Shown: piece by piece, positions 44,034 to 55,227 of the stretch
Position numbering within the stretch: the stretch's first letter is position 1
Layout of the letters: every line of letters begins with the position of its first letter
Translations under genes and position numbers: made by a program
Notes under the pieces: generated by a model
The model's database searches: none
The model's input: the letters and a program-made list of their open reading frames with translations, nothing else
What the model was told of the DNA's origin: nothing
Source of the DNA: Helicoverpa zea
Lineage: Eukaryota > Arthropoda > Insecta > Lepidoptera > Noctuidae
Assembly: GCF_022581195.2 (NCBI RefSeq)
Contig: NC_061462.1
Coordinates: 558,001-622,000, forward strand
Direction of reading: 5' to 3'
Length of the DNA: 64,000 bases

Positions 44034-47000
44034 CTTTTGAAAGTGGTTGCTGTGTTTATAGTATTCTGTTGGAGTGTTGGTCTTCCCCGATAAAAGGGTA
44101 GCACTGTAACATTTTTTCACATCGGTTCAGCTCCTAAGATTGTGTGTTCAAGCCATGGTTCAAGCAAACAAACAAACGAAAGAACTCTTGAGAGTTATAA
44201 TATAAGTAAGTATAGGCAGCTTAACCTGTAACAACTAGTCTCTGTCTGTAAACAATATTAAGCAATCTTAAAAGCAGATTTCAAACGTAACTCCGCAGTA
44301 AAAGCTAAAAATTATCTAAATCTGGAGTCCATGTAGGAAATGAACAGCAGTGGGTATTTCCAAAACTTAATGATTAGGTACACTATACCTACCAAATTCA
44401 ACATTCGACCTCACGTACGCGATAATCTTTCTTTATCTTCGAAAATTATCAGAGACGATAACACCGTACTTAAAAACAATCAGAGAATGTTTGCGAAATG
44501 TTAATAGTTTTGCTTTTAGTAACACAAAACCCTTTACAGTTATTTTAACAAACATTTTAAAGGTTGTATGCCCACCTACTGAGACGCGCGTGTTCCGTAC
44601 AAATCCCAGATATCCCACCAACATTTCCGTAACACTTGCTAAAATAAACATGCACTCTTATGACCTTGGTATTAAGTATCAAAATGCAACAGCTGTGAGT
44701 TTTGCAACAGCATTAATAAGGTGGTACCTCACCTGTCCATTTGTACAGGAGTTTGACTAATTCATAGAGGAATTTGCTTCTCCTATGGGAATAGAGTTAT
44801 TCTTCCTATTCCGTGTGTTGGCTGAGCAAACCCCTGAGGAGTTACATGTGGCTCAGAGAAAATAGTAGGTTCTATAAAAGATATAATCATTCATGGGGTA
44901 AAAGAAGCAAAAAATAATAGGTGTGACAAAAAAACTGAACATCCAGGTGAATTTGATGAACCTTGAAATATAGATGAACAAAAAGTTTTGGACACGGACG
45001 CGTGTCGCGGTTCACCACATTACTTGTAAGTTGTAACACAAAAACTTGTTAACCACACGAGTATTGAGTTACCAGCAAATAGTCCCATATAAAAAGTGAC
45101 GTTAAAAATATAGATTTTTATGAAAGGAAAGAGCCAATAGAAGTAAATCTGATGGTGAACAGGTAATTTTTCCTGTCAGTGTTCTAGTAAGTCATACTAT
45201 AGAGAGGTATAGTTTTTGTTTCCTTAAAGGCCGATTTTCTGTCGATTTTGAAGGCATCAAGTGTAATTTATCGCATTTACATGAATCTGATAAAGCAAAA
45301 AAATCCAAAATAACGTCTCCAGTTTTTATAAAATGGTTTTCAGAAACAAAAAAAAATATGGTGAAAATGATTTCAGCAACGTTTGACTCGATTTTTTAAT
45401 TATTTTTCCGATGAAGTTCCGTAGTTAGCTAAAATATCTATCTACAGCATTACTGTCGCACTGTTCTAATGCCTGATTCTAAGAGCCATTCCAAAATCTA
45501 TCCACAACGTTTAATCTGCTTTATTAACTTACTTTAATTGTACAGAAACTCGCAATACGCTATTCCATAATAACACAACTGTCATCTTCGCAAACCTTAA
45601 AATGAACGAGAATATTCATAACAGTCTCAGCGATGGAATCGTTGACACTTTTCAAAGTAACGATAATCTGATGTACTGTCTTGTTCCTCCATTTTTTACC
45701 TCTGGACCGGAAAGTATCATCTTTTGTTTATCTCCGGGGCTTGTCGACAGCCCATCGCCACGTAATTAGAAAGACAAGGTAGCTTTTTTCATCATACATA
45801 ATTGACAGGGAAGCTCAATTTGTGTACAGAAATTTCAACTCTGTTCTACAGTAGCAAGGTCTTTATTTGTATGTGCGATCTGATGGCCAGTGGTGGACAG
45901 TGTAGACTTTTTGTTGAAATATTGTTTTTCGTCACGTCGTCGACACTGCCATTTTTATTGAGTCTGCTTTGGTTATGTTTTATTTTTTTGTGTCCTTTAC
46001 TTAAGAGGAGTTCTGTAGATTATACACTGGAGTTGCCTTCACTTGAATATTTTGGTTGATTGTTTTGAAGAGAGGTTTCAACCCTATGGTCTAGAGTAGA
46101 CTCTCTAGACTAGACTTTTTACATCAAAAAGTAAACATAATAGCGTGTAAATGTAACCATGTTCCGATAAGTTTGTGGCATATCTGTTGTTATCTTGGAC
46201 GTCATTTTACATCGCTTAAGCATTAGCTATCGTACGGCCGATAATTTTTAATCTTTCCGAAAACTTTGGATACCATTAATTTAAGATACTAAACTTATTG
46301 TTGATTTCCCAGTTTCTCACGTGAAAATTGCCTAATATTTTTTTCACGATCTGATAATAATTTACCAGGTGTGATATCACCAGTTTAATTTTGTAATAAT
46401 TTGTGTGATTTCATGAAACTGGAATCTCAAACATGAGGTAAATCGCTGATTTATCATGCTTAATGTCATTACAACACAATTTTTTATATTTTGTCATGTA
46501 AATTTAAGCCGATGTTAAGTTATCAGGAGTCTAACAGATAACTGTCTATTTTTGCGGTATTTTGGGAACCAATGTACATAGTACTTTCCAAGTGTATCTG
46601 GGATACCAATGACTGATCAAAAGTGAATCATGACATCTCGAGAAAACCTGGACAATAAAGTCTGAAATTGCCAATACACCTTGTGCAGGCGTAGTTATTA
46701 ACGCTCATTTCTTCTTCTCAGCATGAGAAAAGGTCTATATCCTGCAGTGGAACACTAAAAAAAGGGTGAAGACAAAAGAACAATCAACATAATCAAACTC
46801 AATCTCATAAGATACGATTTCAAAAACATCACTTATTTACAAATATTACAAAACAGAAGGCATATCGTTACCAAATCCGTCAGATATGTTATCTGTATCA
46901 ACGGGTTGTCCGGTAGCTAATTCTCCTAATCCCATAAGCCCTGGACAGATAGATGGCTGTATATTGGTTTTCGCATGTGACGCCCAAGGATTAGTGTAGG

Positions 47001-49192
47001 TAGTCGTGTTCTATTTATGTTTGTTTATCGTGGACTGTAAAAGGATCATTTTTGTCTACTGTGACATAATTAATGTTTGAACAAAATGGTGTTTTTAACA
47101 TTTTATTTTGCAAATGGTAGCGATTAAGTTGTAGTATTAAAACCTTGTAATTTCTTATTCTAAAATGTCCATGCTTCAATACCGTCGCATTAAATAGCTT
47201 TTTGCTATCTATAACAAATTCTCACGGTATCACATAGGTAGTTCACTAATTTCTCGGAGCTATTCCAGTGCTCGTTCAAATGCTTTAACTGCACTACTCC
47301 TAACATAAAGTTGCTTTGTTGACACCTCGCCCAAAATCCACGGACTCAACGAAATCTAAAATAATTGCCAGCTACCGAGTTTGTTCATAGATAAACATGA
47401 TATATTATATGAACACAGCACCGTATCTGTACCACATTATCTTCGATCCCCAAAAACGATACCATCAGTCTTATGACGAGGGGTTAAAGTCGAATTTAGC
47501 GTGCGGGATAGCAAATGAATATTAGTAAAAGCGTATAAGTGATAGAAATGTGAACAGGGGACAGTAATTATTTCGACACGGTATTGTAATTGCAAGGCTT
47601 TGATACAGAACTGTCAATTATATTAGGTGCTGGAGATCATCAATTTGGGACCTGTTGAGATATTACTGATAGGCCAAGACAAGTACATTTAAATATTAAG
47701 AATTCAGGTGTTCTAGAAAGGTCAAGCTTAGACGTACAAAAGATAATCAATTTCAAATGAGAAAGGACATTATAAACAACTAGCTTTACCCCTCAGTTTT
47801 TCACACTTCCAGAGGGAAATACATATCATTCTCGGATAAAAACGAGCCCTTGTCCTTTCTCGGGCTTCAGACTATAATTGTAGGTAGCAAGCATTTCATG
47901 GATTAGCAGTAAAAGTACGAAATATAGGCAGAGTTACTTTCGCATTTATAGTGTTAGTAAGGATAGACAAAACTTCTTTTCTGGGATAGGTAATAATTAG
48001 TTTACTGGTGCAACTGAAAAACGATTTTCAATAGCAAAGTCGATAAAATCGTTTTGATTTAACGACGTCAAGATCAGAATCGATATATTTATCCTTATCA
48101 CGAAATCATGTTTCTTTAAGTGTATCTGCACAATTTATCAAATTGCTCTTATTGCAACTAAGGAAGTTGCCACTCCAGAGTTTGAGATTCACCATATCTA
48201 CCTATATTTTACTAGCCTAGTCGTTTTCTCAAAATATTGGAGGCCTTTTATCTGATAAAACTCTCCCTCAGAATACTGTCATCATCAGTACCATTACAAC
48301 GTTAAATGATATAAAAAATACGAAAAAAAACTCTGTCGATCTATCAGACTTTCACGCTAAAACTACTGAACCGATTCCATTAAAGATATTTTGTACAGAT
48401 GTAGTTTATAGCCGCAGAAAGGACATCGGCTGCTCTTTATTCTATTATAGGTTCTCCCGAGATGCGGAATGCAGCTATATGTTTCATGCATTTCATTTGC
48501 ATTGGCGAAACTTCTACCATTCAAGAAACATTTCAGCTAGCTCAACAAAGAAATAAAATAAGTGAAAATATTTAAAAGCGACAATTTTAATATACTAAAC
48601 GACACTGATGTGATAAGCTCTGTTTTTATACTGATAATATAAAACGTTCGATTTATGAAATTCCAAAATGTTATCATTTATCAGTGTATCGGCTAGTGAC
48701 GTAAGCAATATTTATTTTTGTTATTAAATTGATATTTTTACTGTAAGCAGCACTTGACTTGTCGTCCTAATTTACAATGTTGATACTAAAGTTTTAGATA
48801 AAGCTAAATCTCGGCCGTGATTCTGAAATGATGTATCGTTATTTAAATGTTTTGTTGCCTATTCTAATCTAGTATCTATGACGACTGTAATATCATTTAC
48901 ATAGATTTTACTAAGGTAGGTGTTGTTACTTTTTGTATGTGTATTGTCGTCAAAATTATTATCGTCATCCTTTATAATCATTTCTCAAAATGCGTCATCA
49001 ATAATGAATTTAAAGCTAAGAGTCGTCATGTCTGTCGTCTGTTACAGATTTTGTATGACAATAATAATAAATCTACATGCCCGCATATAGATTTACTCCA
49101 GATTCATCGAGAAGAAAAAAATAATGACCAATGTCAACAGAAAACTTTATGAAGTAGGTATATGAAAATTTTTACTGAAGTAGATATAGACC
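44034..49192. other. intergenic sequence with no recognisable gene
   Basis: 5 kb of AT-rich DNA. Blocks at about 47780-47830 and 48340-48480 resemble decayed interspersed repeats (ACTAGCTTTACCC; TTTCACGCTAAAACTACTGA). The short open frames have no recognisable motif. Confidence 0.4.
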
Positions 49193-49334
49193 GTCTTACC
49201 ACAAAAACTTTTAAACGTCAGTTTAAGACTTGTCTAAAAAAATGTCAGATTATGACGTTGACATATGGTTCATTTTGCAGCCACAATTTTTTTAGACTAG
49301 TGTAAAACTGATGTTTAAGTTTTTGTAGTAAGGC
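49193..49334. mobile_element. 142-bp MITE with imperfect 50-bp inverted ends
   Basis: CTTACCACAAAAACTTTTAAA at the left pairs with the complement of TTTAAGTTTTTGTAGTAAG at the right. The pairing runs inward to the CTAAAAAAAT block, with a 2-base gap and about seven mismatches. The interior is non-coding. No target duplication could be fixed, so the superfamily is open. Confidence 0.7.
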
Positions 49335-49819
49335 CAAGAATGTTTTTAGTAGGTACAGACGCAATCTAGCTAAACTGGATCTTGTTAAATTTTGACGAGA
49401 CACAGGAAACCTCTTCAAAAAAATAATAATCTGGATCTAAATCACTTGAAAGATTACGATAAACTATCGAAGAAGCGTCGGGTAGGTAATAAAAATCAAA
49501 ATAATTATCTCCAAGTAGGTAGGTGGCAGTTATCGAAGAAACTGATAGAGATAGTTCTAAAAATGGCGCCTAGCTTGAAGGACAGGAAAATTTAACTAAA
49601 AACAGTATTTTTAACATTAATTTTAATTATAGGAAAACCGATTGTAAAAGTATTATAGATATGTTTCTGGTTTTTGATAAAATTCGTCTAATTTAAGTCA
49701 CGTGAGAAACAGATTGTTATCTTTACTTATATTAGGTAAAACTAATGTTATTCAACGGAATTCTAGGAGGTAAATTCAGAGATAATGTAAAGATTAAATT
49801 GCTATTTTTAATAAAACCT
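49335..49819. other. intergenic sequence with no recognisable element
   Basis: AT-rich; nothing identifiable. Confidence 0.45.
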
Positions 49820-50338
49820 TTAAGTGTATTTTACATGGAACGACTGCTTAGTTACCTATATCAACAACTGCATAAGATTCGTCTTCAACCTGCGGAAGTA
49901 CGATCATGTTTCTGAGTATAGGACGCAATTGAAATGGATGTCCATTCGTCAGAGAAGATCGATGCGTGCCTTGACGACCCTTTACTCTTTACTTAACTCT
50001 CCTACTCCCCCCTCGTATCTAATTCCTCATTTTCAATACCGTTGCTCCGGTCATTCCAAAAATCTTCGCTCTTCTCACAATCTTCTTCTTCACTGTCCTT
50101 CTCATACCTCTGACACTATCCACTCTTCTTTTCACATTCAAGCTATTCTTCTGTGGAATGCGCTGCCCTCAGAAACCAGGAAGTCACCCAGCAAACAATC
50201 TTTCAAGAGTGCTGTGCGGAAGTACTTGCTTAAGAAATCGTTGGCAGAATCATCATCATAATAATTTATTGGTATATTTTATGTATATATGTATGTATGT
50301 ATTTATTGTTATTTGTATTAATATTGTTGTATTTAATT
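49820..50338 (+). mobile_element. CR1/Jockey-like LINE 3' end, left part
   Basis: A 5'-truncated LINE whose coding part ends at 50261. The frame includes NNCIRFVFNLRKYDHVSEYR, then RRSMRALTTLYSLL, HSFHIQAILLWNALPSETR and SFKSAVRKYL, the usual C-terminal blocks of this LINE group. Its 3' untranslated region is cut by the Ty3/gypsy insertion and continues at 55228. Confidence 0.78.
49824..50261 (+). pseudogene. LINE polyprotein C-terminal fragment
   Basis: 145 open codons corresponding to the region after the reverse-transcriptase palm and thumb. It ends LLKKSLAESSS. The palm with the catalytic FADD is missing because of 5' truncation. The frame is intact, suggesting a fairly young copy. Confidence 0.72.
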
Positions 50339-50342
50339 AGTA
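50339..50342. repeat. target site duplication, left copy (Ty3/gypsy element 2)
   Basis: AGTA, repeated at 55228-55231. Confidence 0.7.
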
Positions 50343-50664
50343 TGTAAAGAAAAATATAATTTTCTTTATAAATTTAAATTGTCACAGACGCTTTATAATC
50401 TATGCCGCCGTTTTATAATCTATGGAAAGGATAACCTAAAAAACGTCCGATATTCCTCGTAATTAGTGAGTAATTTAGAAACACATTGATATACAAACAT
50501 TAAATGTCGTTTCTTTGTTTACAGGTAGGTAAAATTAAATTTTAAGTACTTTTATTTCGTGTGTATCATAGTGTAATGTGAATTAAACAATAAAACTTTG
50601 TTTACAGAGAAACTCAGTTCTGTTTGATTGCCCGTGTCCAAATCACATTTGAAGTAATCTTATA
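50343..50664 (+). repeat. 5' long terminal repeat (322 bp)
   Basis: TGTAAAGAAA to AATCTTATA. It differs from the 3' LTR at two positions that I can see (T/C in GAGTAAYTTAGAA; G/A in ACAGGTAGRTAAA). Inverted ends are imperfect (TGTAA/TTATA). No standard TGG-starting primer-binding site follows immediately, so another priming mode is possible. Confidence 0.92.
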
Positions 50665-50686
50665 AAACGACATTTATTGTCAGAAA

Positions 50687-51625
50687 ATGGAAAAATTGAA
50701 ATTTACGTTTCAAATAAAACCAGCAGTAGACGGAAAGTCAAACTATATCGCCATAACCTCAATTGCCACACAAGATGACAAAGTTTTTCTTATGCCTGAA
50801 GAGTATCAAACAGTATCACTTCACAAACATATCCAAACCTCGAAAACCTTCGTTACAGTGAAAAATACATTGAAAAAAAGATATCAAACTAGAAGTGTTT
50901 GGATTAAAACGACAGAGGACATATTACAAACATATGTGGATGAGGATGGCAATATGATTTTTCGGGACCAATTCCTAGAGGAAACTACCCAAGAACAATT
51001 GGCTTTTGCTAATAAAAAATGTTCAGAAGACTCTATAATGAAGGTTTTGGAAAAAATAATTGAAAGTCAACAAAACAAAGAAAACCAAAGTATAAAAAAG
51101 TTAGCAGAAAGGTTTGTAATTGAAAAATTTGATGGAAAAAATTCAAGTGCATATCAGTGGATGGAAGTATTTGAGAAAGAATGTGCAAGGTTCGATATTG
51201 TAAAAGAGGAACAGAAAATTGAAATATTTAGACTATTTCTAGAAAAGTCATGCACTGATTGGTATTCTTCCATGATGATGAAGCTTACTTTACATTCCGA
51301 GTGGTCAGAATGGAAATCAGATTTCTTGCAAACATATGCCAATAAAGGTTGGGCTACTAGCAAGTATGCTTTATCTTTCAAGTATCAAGCAGGATCTTTA
51401 TTAGAATATGCAGTCAAAAAAGAAAGACTTTTACTGGAAGTGAGAAAAACAATGGATGAAGGTACCCTAATTGATATAATTGCTGCCGGCTTACCAGATT
51501 TTATAACAGACAGAATTAACAAGGAAGAAATTGTACACACCAAAAATTTATTTAATGAACTCGGCAGACTAGAACATTTGGTTGCAAAGAAAAAATTTAT
51601 AAAAAAAAAGAGGACACTAAAATGA
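50687..51625 (+). CDS. Ty3/gypsy Gag, capsid part (312 codons)
   Basis: It would form the particle shell. The first ~140 residues are lysine-rich with no motif I recognise. From about residue 145 the retrotransposon capsid core is visible: FDGKNSSAYQWMEVFEKECA, then a cysteine-bearing helix, DWYSSM, WSEWKSDFLQTYAN and LLEYAVKKERLLLEV. The frame ends in a lysine run without any zinc knuckle. The knuckle is encoded by the next frame, which starts inside the stop region (ATGA). The heptamer A AAA AAG at 51604-51610 is in the correct phase for a -1 shift into that frame. Confidence 0.85.
   Translation: MEKLKFTFQIKPAVDGKSNYIAITSIATQDDKVFLMPEEYQTVSLHKHIQTSKTFVTVKNTLKKRYQTRSVWIKTTEDILQTYVDEDGNMIFRDQFLEETTQEQLAFANKKCSEDSIMKVLEKIIESQQNKENQSIKKLAERFVIEKFDGKNSSAYQWMEVFEKECARFDIVKEEQKIEIFRLFLEKSCTDWYSSMMMKLTLHSEWSEWKSDFLQTYANKGWATSKYALSFKYQAGSLLEYAVKKERLLLEVRKTMDEGTLIDIIAAGLPDFITDRINKEEIVHTKNLFNELGRLEHLVAKKKFIKKKRTLK
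51604..51610 (+). promoter_or_regulatory. possible -1 frameshift site 1 (A AAA AAG)
   Basis: In the Gag frame the codons run ATA AAA AAA AAG. Slipping back one base here enters the zinc-knuckle frame, which is open through the site. It lies in a run of nine A, so a one-base insertion or deletion in this copy is an alternative explanation for the frame change. Confidence 0.45.
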
Positions 51626-51798
51626 CTAGAGAAAAATGTAGTATCTGTGAAAAACTAAAGAAAGGTGTACGCTATCATTCAGAAGATTCCTGTTGGTTTA
51701 AAGAGAAAATAAATACTGAAAAGGACAAAAAGCAAATAAAGCTCATCAACAATTCTGAATTGGAATGTGAATTGCAGTGTGAAGACCAAAAAAACTAA
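51622..51798 (+). CDS. small nucleocapsid-like frame with a CCHC zinc knuckle (58 codons)
   Basis: It overlaps the Gag stop by ATGA and encodes C-x2-C-x9-H-x4-C (CSICEKLKKGVRYHSEDSCW), a zinc-knuckle with a longer central spacing than the usual C-x2-C-x4-H-x4-C. It is followed by a lysine-rich and then Cys/Glu-rich tail. It could be expressed by -1 frameshifting from Gag, by termination and restart at ATGA, or not separately if the frame break is a mutation. Its own stop TAA at 51796 directly follows the heptamer A AAA AAC. Confidence 0.65.
   Translation: MTREKCSICEKLKKGVRYHSEDSCWFKEKINTEKDKKQIKLINNSELECELQCEDQKN
51789..51795 (+). promoter_or_regulatory. -1 frameshift site 2 (A AAA AAC) before the stop of the zinc-knuckle frame
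   Basis: The codons CAA AAA AAC TAA place a canonical X XXY YYZ heptamer exactly in frame and immediately before a stop. A -1 slip continues as CTA ATA GTG CCG into pol. In the pol frame the nearest upstream stop is TGA at 51780-51782, so no long alternative upstream start exists. No downstream RNA structure was evaluated. Confidence 0.7.
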
Positions 51799-54700
51799 TA
51801 GTGCCGCCATTGATCAAAGTAAAATTGGTACTTAATAAAAATGTTGAAGTTTTTGGGATATATGACTCAGGGTCTAATGTCTCATTGATAAATTCAAGAT
51901 TGTTAAAGATAAATAACAAGGAAACCAGTCATTTCAACAATACTAATTTAAAAACGATTAATGGCGTTAAAAAGGCAATTGGCATAATTACACTTGATGT
52001 ATCCATTTTTAATGTGAAAAAAAAAATTAATGTCTTTGTAATAGACAAAGAAAATTTCGATTACGATTTTTTAGTGGGACTAGATTGTATAAAAGAGTTT
52101 TACCTAGTTCAAAACGAAAACTTGGAAATTAGTCAGAAAATACCTATTCATAGAAGTGAAATAGTTTCTAAGGAAACAAATAAAACGGATGTGGATTCTA
52201 AGGAAATACACTCTAATAATCTAGTAAACTTCAATGAAGACTTCAGCGAAGAAAACTTTCAAATTTCTATAAATCATCTAGACTGTCAAAAACAGGCAGT
52301 GATTGATGAATTAATATCGAATAATAAATCTGTGTTTGCAAAGGACAAATACGACATAGGACAGGTAACAGGTTATGAAGCACACATTGATCTACTAGTA
52401 GAAAAATATTGCAGTAAAAGGCCATATCGTTGCACAATGGAAGACAAGAAGGAGATTGAAAACCAGATAGCAAAATTATTGGAAAAAAATATAATAGAAG
52501 AATCATATAGCCCATTTGCAGCACCAGTCACATTAGCTTATAAAAGAGATGAAAATAAAAGGTCAAGATTGTGTATCGATTTTCGAGACTTAAATAAAAT
52601 TGTTGTACCTCAATCACAGCCATTCCCTCTTATTGAGGACCTAATAGTAAAAACAAGAGATTGCAAGTTTTTCTCAACATTGGACCTAAACTCAGCATTT
52701 TGGTCAATACCTTTACGTGTCACAGACAGACACAAAACTGCATTTGTGACACAAGAGGGTCACTACCAATGGACATGTTTGCCGTTTGGCTTGAAAACCT
52801 CCCCAGCTATATTCCAGAGAATAATGTGTAACATAATAAGGAAGCACAGGCTTGGAGAGTTCGCAGTATGTTTCATTGATGACATTTTGTTATTCTCAAA
52901 ATCATTCTCTGATCATATCGGACATCTGAAACAACTATTTCAAGCAATTAAAAGCGAAGGTCTAAAACTAAAATTCTCTAAATGCACATTGGCAGCAGAC
53001 ACAGTTAAATACTTGAGTCATGTAATACAGAATAATTCAGTGAGGCCGCTGAAAGACAATTTAATATCGATAAAAAATTTCCCGACTCCAAAAACACAAA
53101 AAAATGTGAGACAATTCCTGGGAAAAATAAACTTTTATCATAAGTATGTGCCAAATATAGCAATAAAACTGGAACCATTGCATAATCTATTGAGAAAAGG
53201 ACAAAACTTTAACTGGACTAAAGCATGCCAAGAGTCATTTGATTTAATGAAACAAATATTATGTTCTCAACCAATATTAACAATTTTTGACCCAAACCTA
53301 CCCATACACATATACACGGATGCTAGTATATTAGGAGTAGGAGCAGTCCTAAAACAGCCACAAGAAAACAATGAAGAAAAACCGGTAGCATATTTTTCGA
53401 AGAAATTGAATGAAGTAGAAAAAAGGAAGAAAGCCATATATCTGGAATGCCTGGCAATAAAAGAATGTGTAAAGTATTGGCAGCATCTGTTAATTGGTAG
53501 GAAATTTACTGTTTTTTCAGATCACAAGCCATTGGAGAATATGAACATAAAGTCCAGAACAGATGAAGAATTAGGCGATCTAACATACTATTTGTCACAA
53601 TATGATTTCCAAATTAAATATTCTCCTGGAAGATACAATGTTGAAGCTGATTGCCTGAGCAGGAACCCAGTCCTTGAACCAAATGAAAACCTAGAGGAAC
53701 AGTTAAAAGTAGTCAACACAATAACACTAGAAGATATCATGAAAGATCAGCTGAAAAATGAATATATACAGTGCAGAAAAGACAAGTTAATAACAAAAAA
53801 CAATGTTTACTATAAGAAAGTACAGAAAAAGGAAAAAATTGTTATATCAGAGGAATTCAGCATAGAATTTATGAAGAATGTACATACAAATCTAGGTCAC
53901 ATAGGAATTAAACAGATGCAAAGAATGATTAGCTCAGTGTATACAGCAGAAAACATGACAAAAAACATTAGAATAATCTGTGAGAGTTGTATAATATGTT
54001 TAAAGAATAAATCAAGGGGACAAAACAAATATGGATTGATGTCCCACTTGGGCCCCGCCACAAGACCCTTTCAGATATGCTCTATTGATACCATTGGAGG
54101 TTTCGGAGGTTCCAGATCAACAAAGAGATATTTACATCTGCTAACAGATCATTTCACTAGGTATGCATTTATTTTGACATCAAGTACACAAAATGCAAAT
54201 GATTTCATTAAACTGATAAGAAACTGTGCAGAAACTGAAGACATTGAATTGATGCTCTCAGACCAATACCCAGGTATCAATTCTAAGGAATTCAAGAGAT
54301 ATTTGGATGATAAGAATATTCCAATAATTTTTACGGCGGTAAACTCTCCTTTCTCAAATGGTTTAAACGAGAGACTAAACCAAACATTGGTCAATAAAAT
54401 CAGATGCCAGGTAAACGAACACGAGACAAAAACAGCATGGACAACTATAGCACACAACTGTGTAAAAAAATACAATGAAACGGAGCACACTGTTACTGGA
54501 TATGCTCCAAAGTACCTACTTTACGGCACAGATGTTACGATTTTGCCAAATGAGCTGAAATTGAAGAAGACCGAGTATGATTTAATCCAGGCCAGGAAAA
54601 CTGCTTTGGAAAATACAATCAGATCACATAATTACAACAAGACAATTTACGATAAAAACCGAAGACATATAGAATTCAAAGTTGGTGATACTGTTTTTGT

Positions 54701-54875
54701 AGAAAATGGAAACAAATTGAATAGGAAGAAGCTCGATGAATTGCGACTCGGACCCTACAAAATCATAGAAAAAATATCAAACTCAATTTACAAGATAAAC
54801 ACTGGCCATAAGAAATCAGAGTCAAACTTTTTCCATATCTCGAAGCTAACACCAGCCCCTGTCTGCATTGGATGA
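51795..54875 (+). CDS. Ty3/gypsy Pol: protease, reverse transcriptase, RNase H, integrase
   Basis: About 1026 codons; no ATG opens the frame, in keeping with expression by frameshift. Protease: the catalytic D-S-G in YDSGSNVSLI (about residue 21) and FLVGLDCIKEF. Reverse transcriptase: FSTLDLNSAFWSIPL with the first Asp, and the CFIDDILLFS active site (IDD instead of YXDD). RNase H: IYTDASILGVGAVL, LECLAIKECVKYW and SDHKPLENM. Integrase: H-x4-H (HTNLGHIGIKQ) with C-x2-C (CESCIIC), then SIDTIGGF, LSDQYPG and NGLNERLNQ as the DDE positions. A GPYK module (RLGPYKIIEK) stands near the C-terminus. No interruption is seen, so this copy may be functional. Confidence 0.92.
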   Translation, partial: LIVPPLIKVKLVLNKNVEVFGIYDSGSNVSLINSRLLKINNKETSHFNNTNLKTINGVKKAIGIITLDVSIFNVKKKINVFVIDKENFDYDFLVGLDCIKEFYLVQNENLEISQKIPIHRSEIVSKETNKTDVDSKEIHSNNLVNFNEDFSEENFQISINHLDCQKQAVIDELISNNKSVFAKDKYDIGQVTGYEAHIDLLVEKYCSKRPYRCTMEDKKEIENQIAKLLEKNIIEESYSPFAAPVTLAYKRDENKRSRLCIDFRDLNKIVVPQSQPFPLIEDLIVKTRDCKFFSTLDLNSAFWSIPLRVTDRHKTAFVTQEGHYQWTCLPFGLKTSPAIFQRIMCNIIRKHRLGEFAVCFIDDILLFSKSFSDHIGHLKQLFQAIKSEGLKLKFSKCTLAADTVKYLSHVIQNNSVRPLKDNLISIKNFPTPKTQKNVRQFLGKINFYHKYVPNIAIKLEPLHNLLRKGQNFNWTKACQESFDLMKQILCSQPILTIFDPNLPIHIYTDASILGVGAVLKQPQENNEEKPVAYFSKKLNEVEKRKKAIYLECLAIKECVKYWQHLLIGRKFTVFSDHKPLENMNIKSRTDEELGDLTYYLSQYDFQIKYSPGRYNVEADCLSRNPVLEPNENLEEQLKVVNTITLEDIMKDQLKNEYIQCRKDKLITKNNVYYKKVQKKEKIVISEEFSIEFMKNVHTNLGHIGIKQMQRMISSVYTAENMTKNIRIICESCIICLKNKSRGQNKYGLMSHLGPATRPFQICSIDTIGGFGGSRSTKRYLHLLTDHFTRYAFILTSSTQNANDFIKLIRNCAETEDIELMLSDQYPGINSKEFKRYLDDKNIPIIFTAVNSPFSNGLNERLNQTLVNKIRCQVNEHETKTAWTTIAHNCVKKYNETEHTVTGYAPKYLLYGTDVTILPNELKLKKTEYDLIQARKTALENTIRSHNYNKTIYDKNRRHIEFKVGDTVFVENGNKLNRKKLDELRLGPYKIIEKISNSIYKINTGHKKSESNFFHISKLTPAPVCIG

Positions 54876-54905
54876 TTATTGTTTCATCTTCTCTAGGAGG
54901 GGAGA

Positions 54906-55227
54906 TGTAAAGAAAAATATAATTTTCTTTATAAATTTAAATTGTCACAGACGCTTTATAATCTATGCCGCCGTTTTATAATCTATGGAAAGGATAACCT
55001 AAAAAACGTCCGATATTCCTCGTAATTAGTGAGTAACTTAGAAACACATTGATATACAAACATTAAATGTCGTTTCTTTGTTTACAGGTAGATAAAATTA
55101 AATTTTAAGTACTTTTATTTCGTGTGTATCATAGTGTAATGTGAATTAAACAATAAAACTTTGTTTACAGAGAAACTCAGTTCTGTTTGATTGCCCGTGT
55201 CCAAATCACATTTGAAGTAATCTTATA
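54906..55227 (+). repeat. 3' long terminal repeat (322 bp)
   Basis: Pairs with 50343-50664 with two transitions. The polypurine tract AGGAGGGGAGA adjoins its start. Confidence 0.92.

Larger units (their letters stand above)
50343..55227 (+). mobile_element. nearly intact Ty3/gypsy LTR retrotransposon
   Basis: 4885 bases: 5' LTR, gag, small zinc-knuckle frame, pol, polypurine tract (AGGAGGGGAGA just before 54906) and 3' LTR, with a 4-bp duplication. All three frames are open and lie in successive -1 frames (2, 1, 0). It sits inside the 3' untranslated region of a LINE, so it is younger than that copy. No envelope-like frame follows pol. Confidence 0.93.

Noticed and set aside
51801..51803. 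GTG at 51801 as the start of Pol
   Set aside because: Eukaryotic ribosomes rarely start at GTG. The heptamer A AAA AAC just upstream, in the right phase, explains Pol expression better.
52267..52524. Minus-strand frames within the second Ty3/gypsy pol
   Set aside because: Shadows of the Pol frame.
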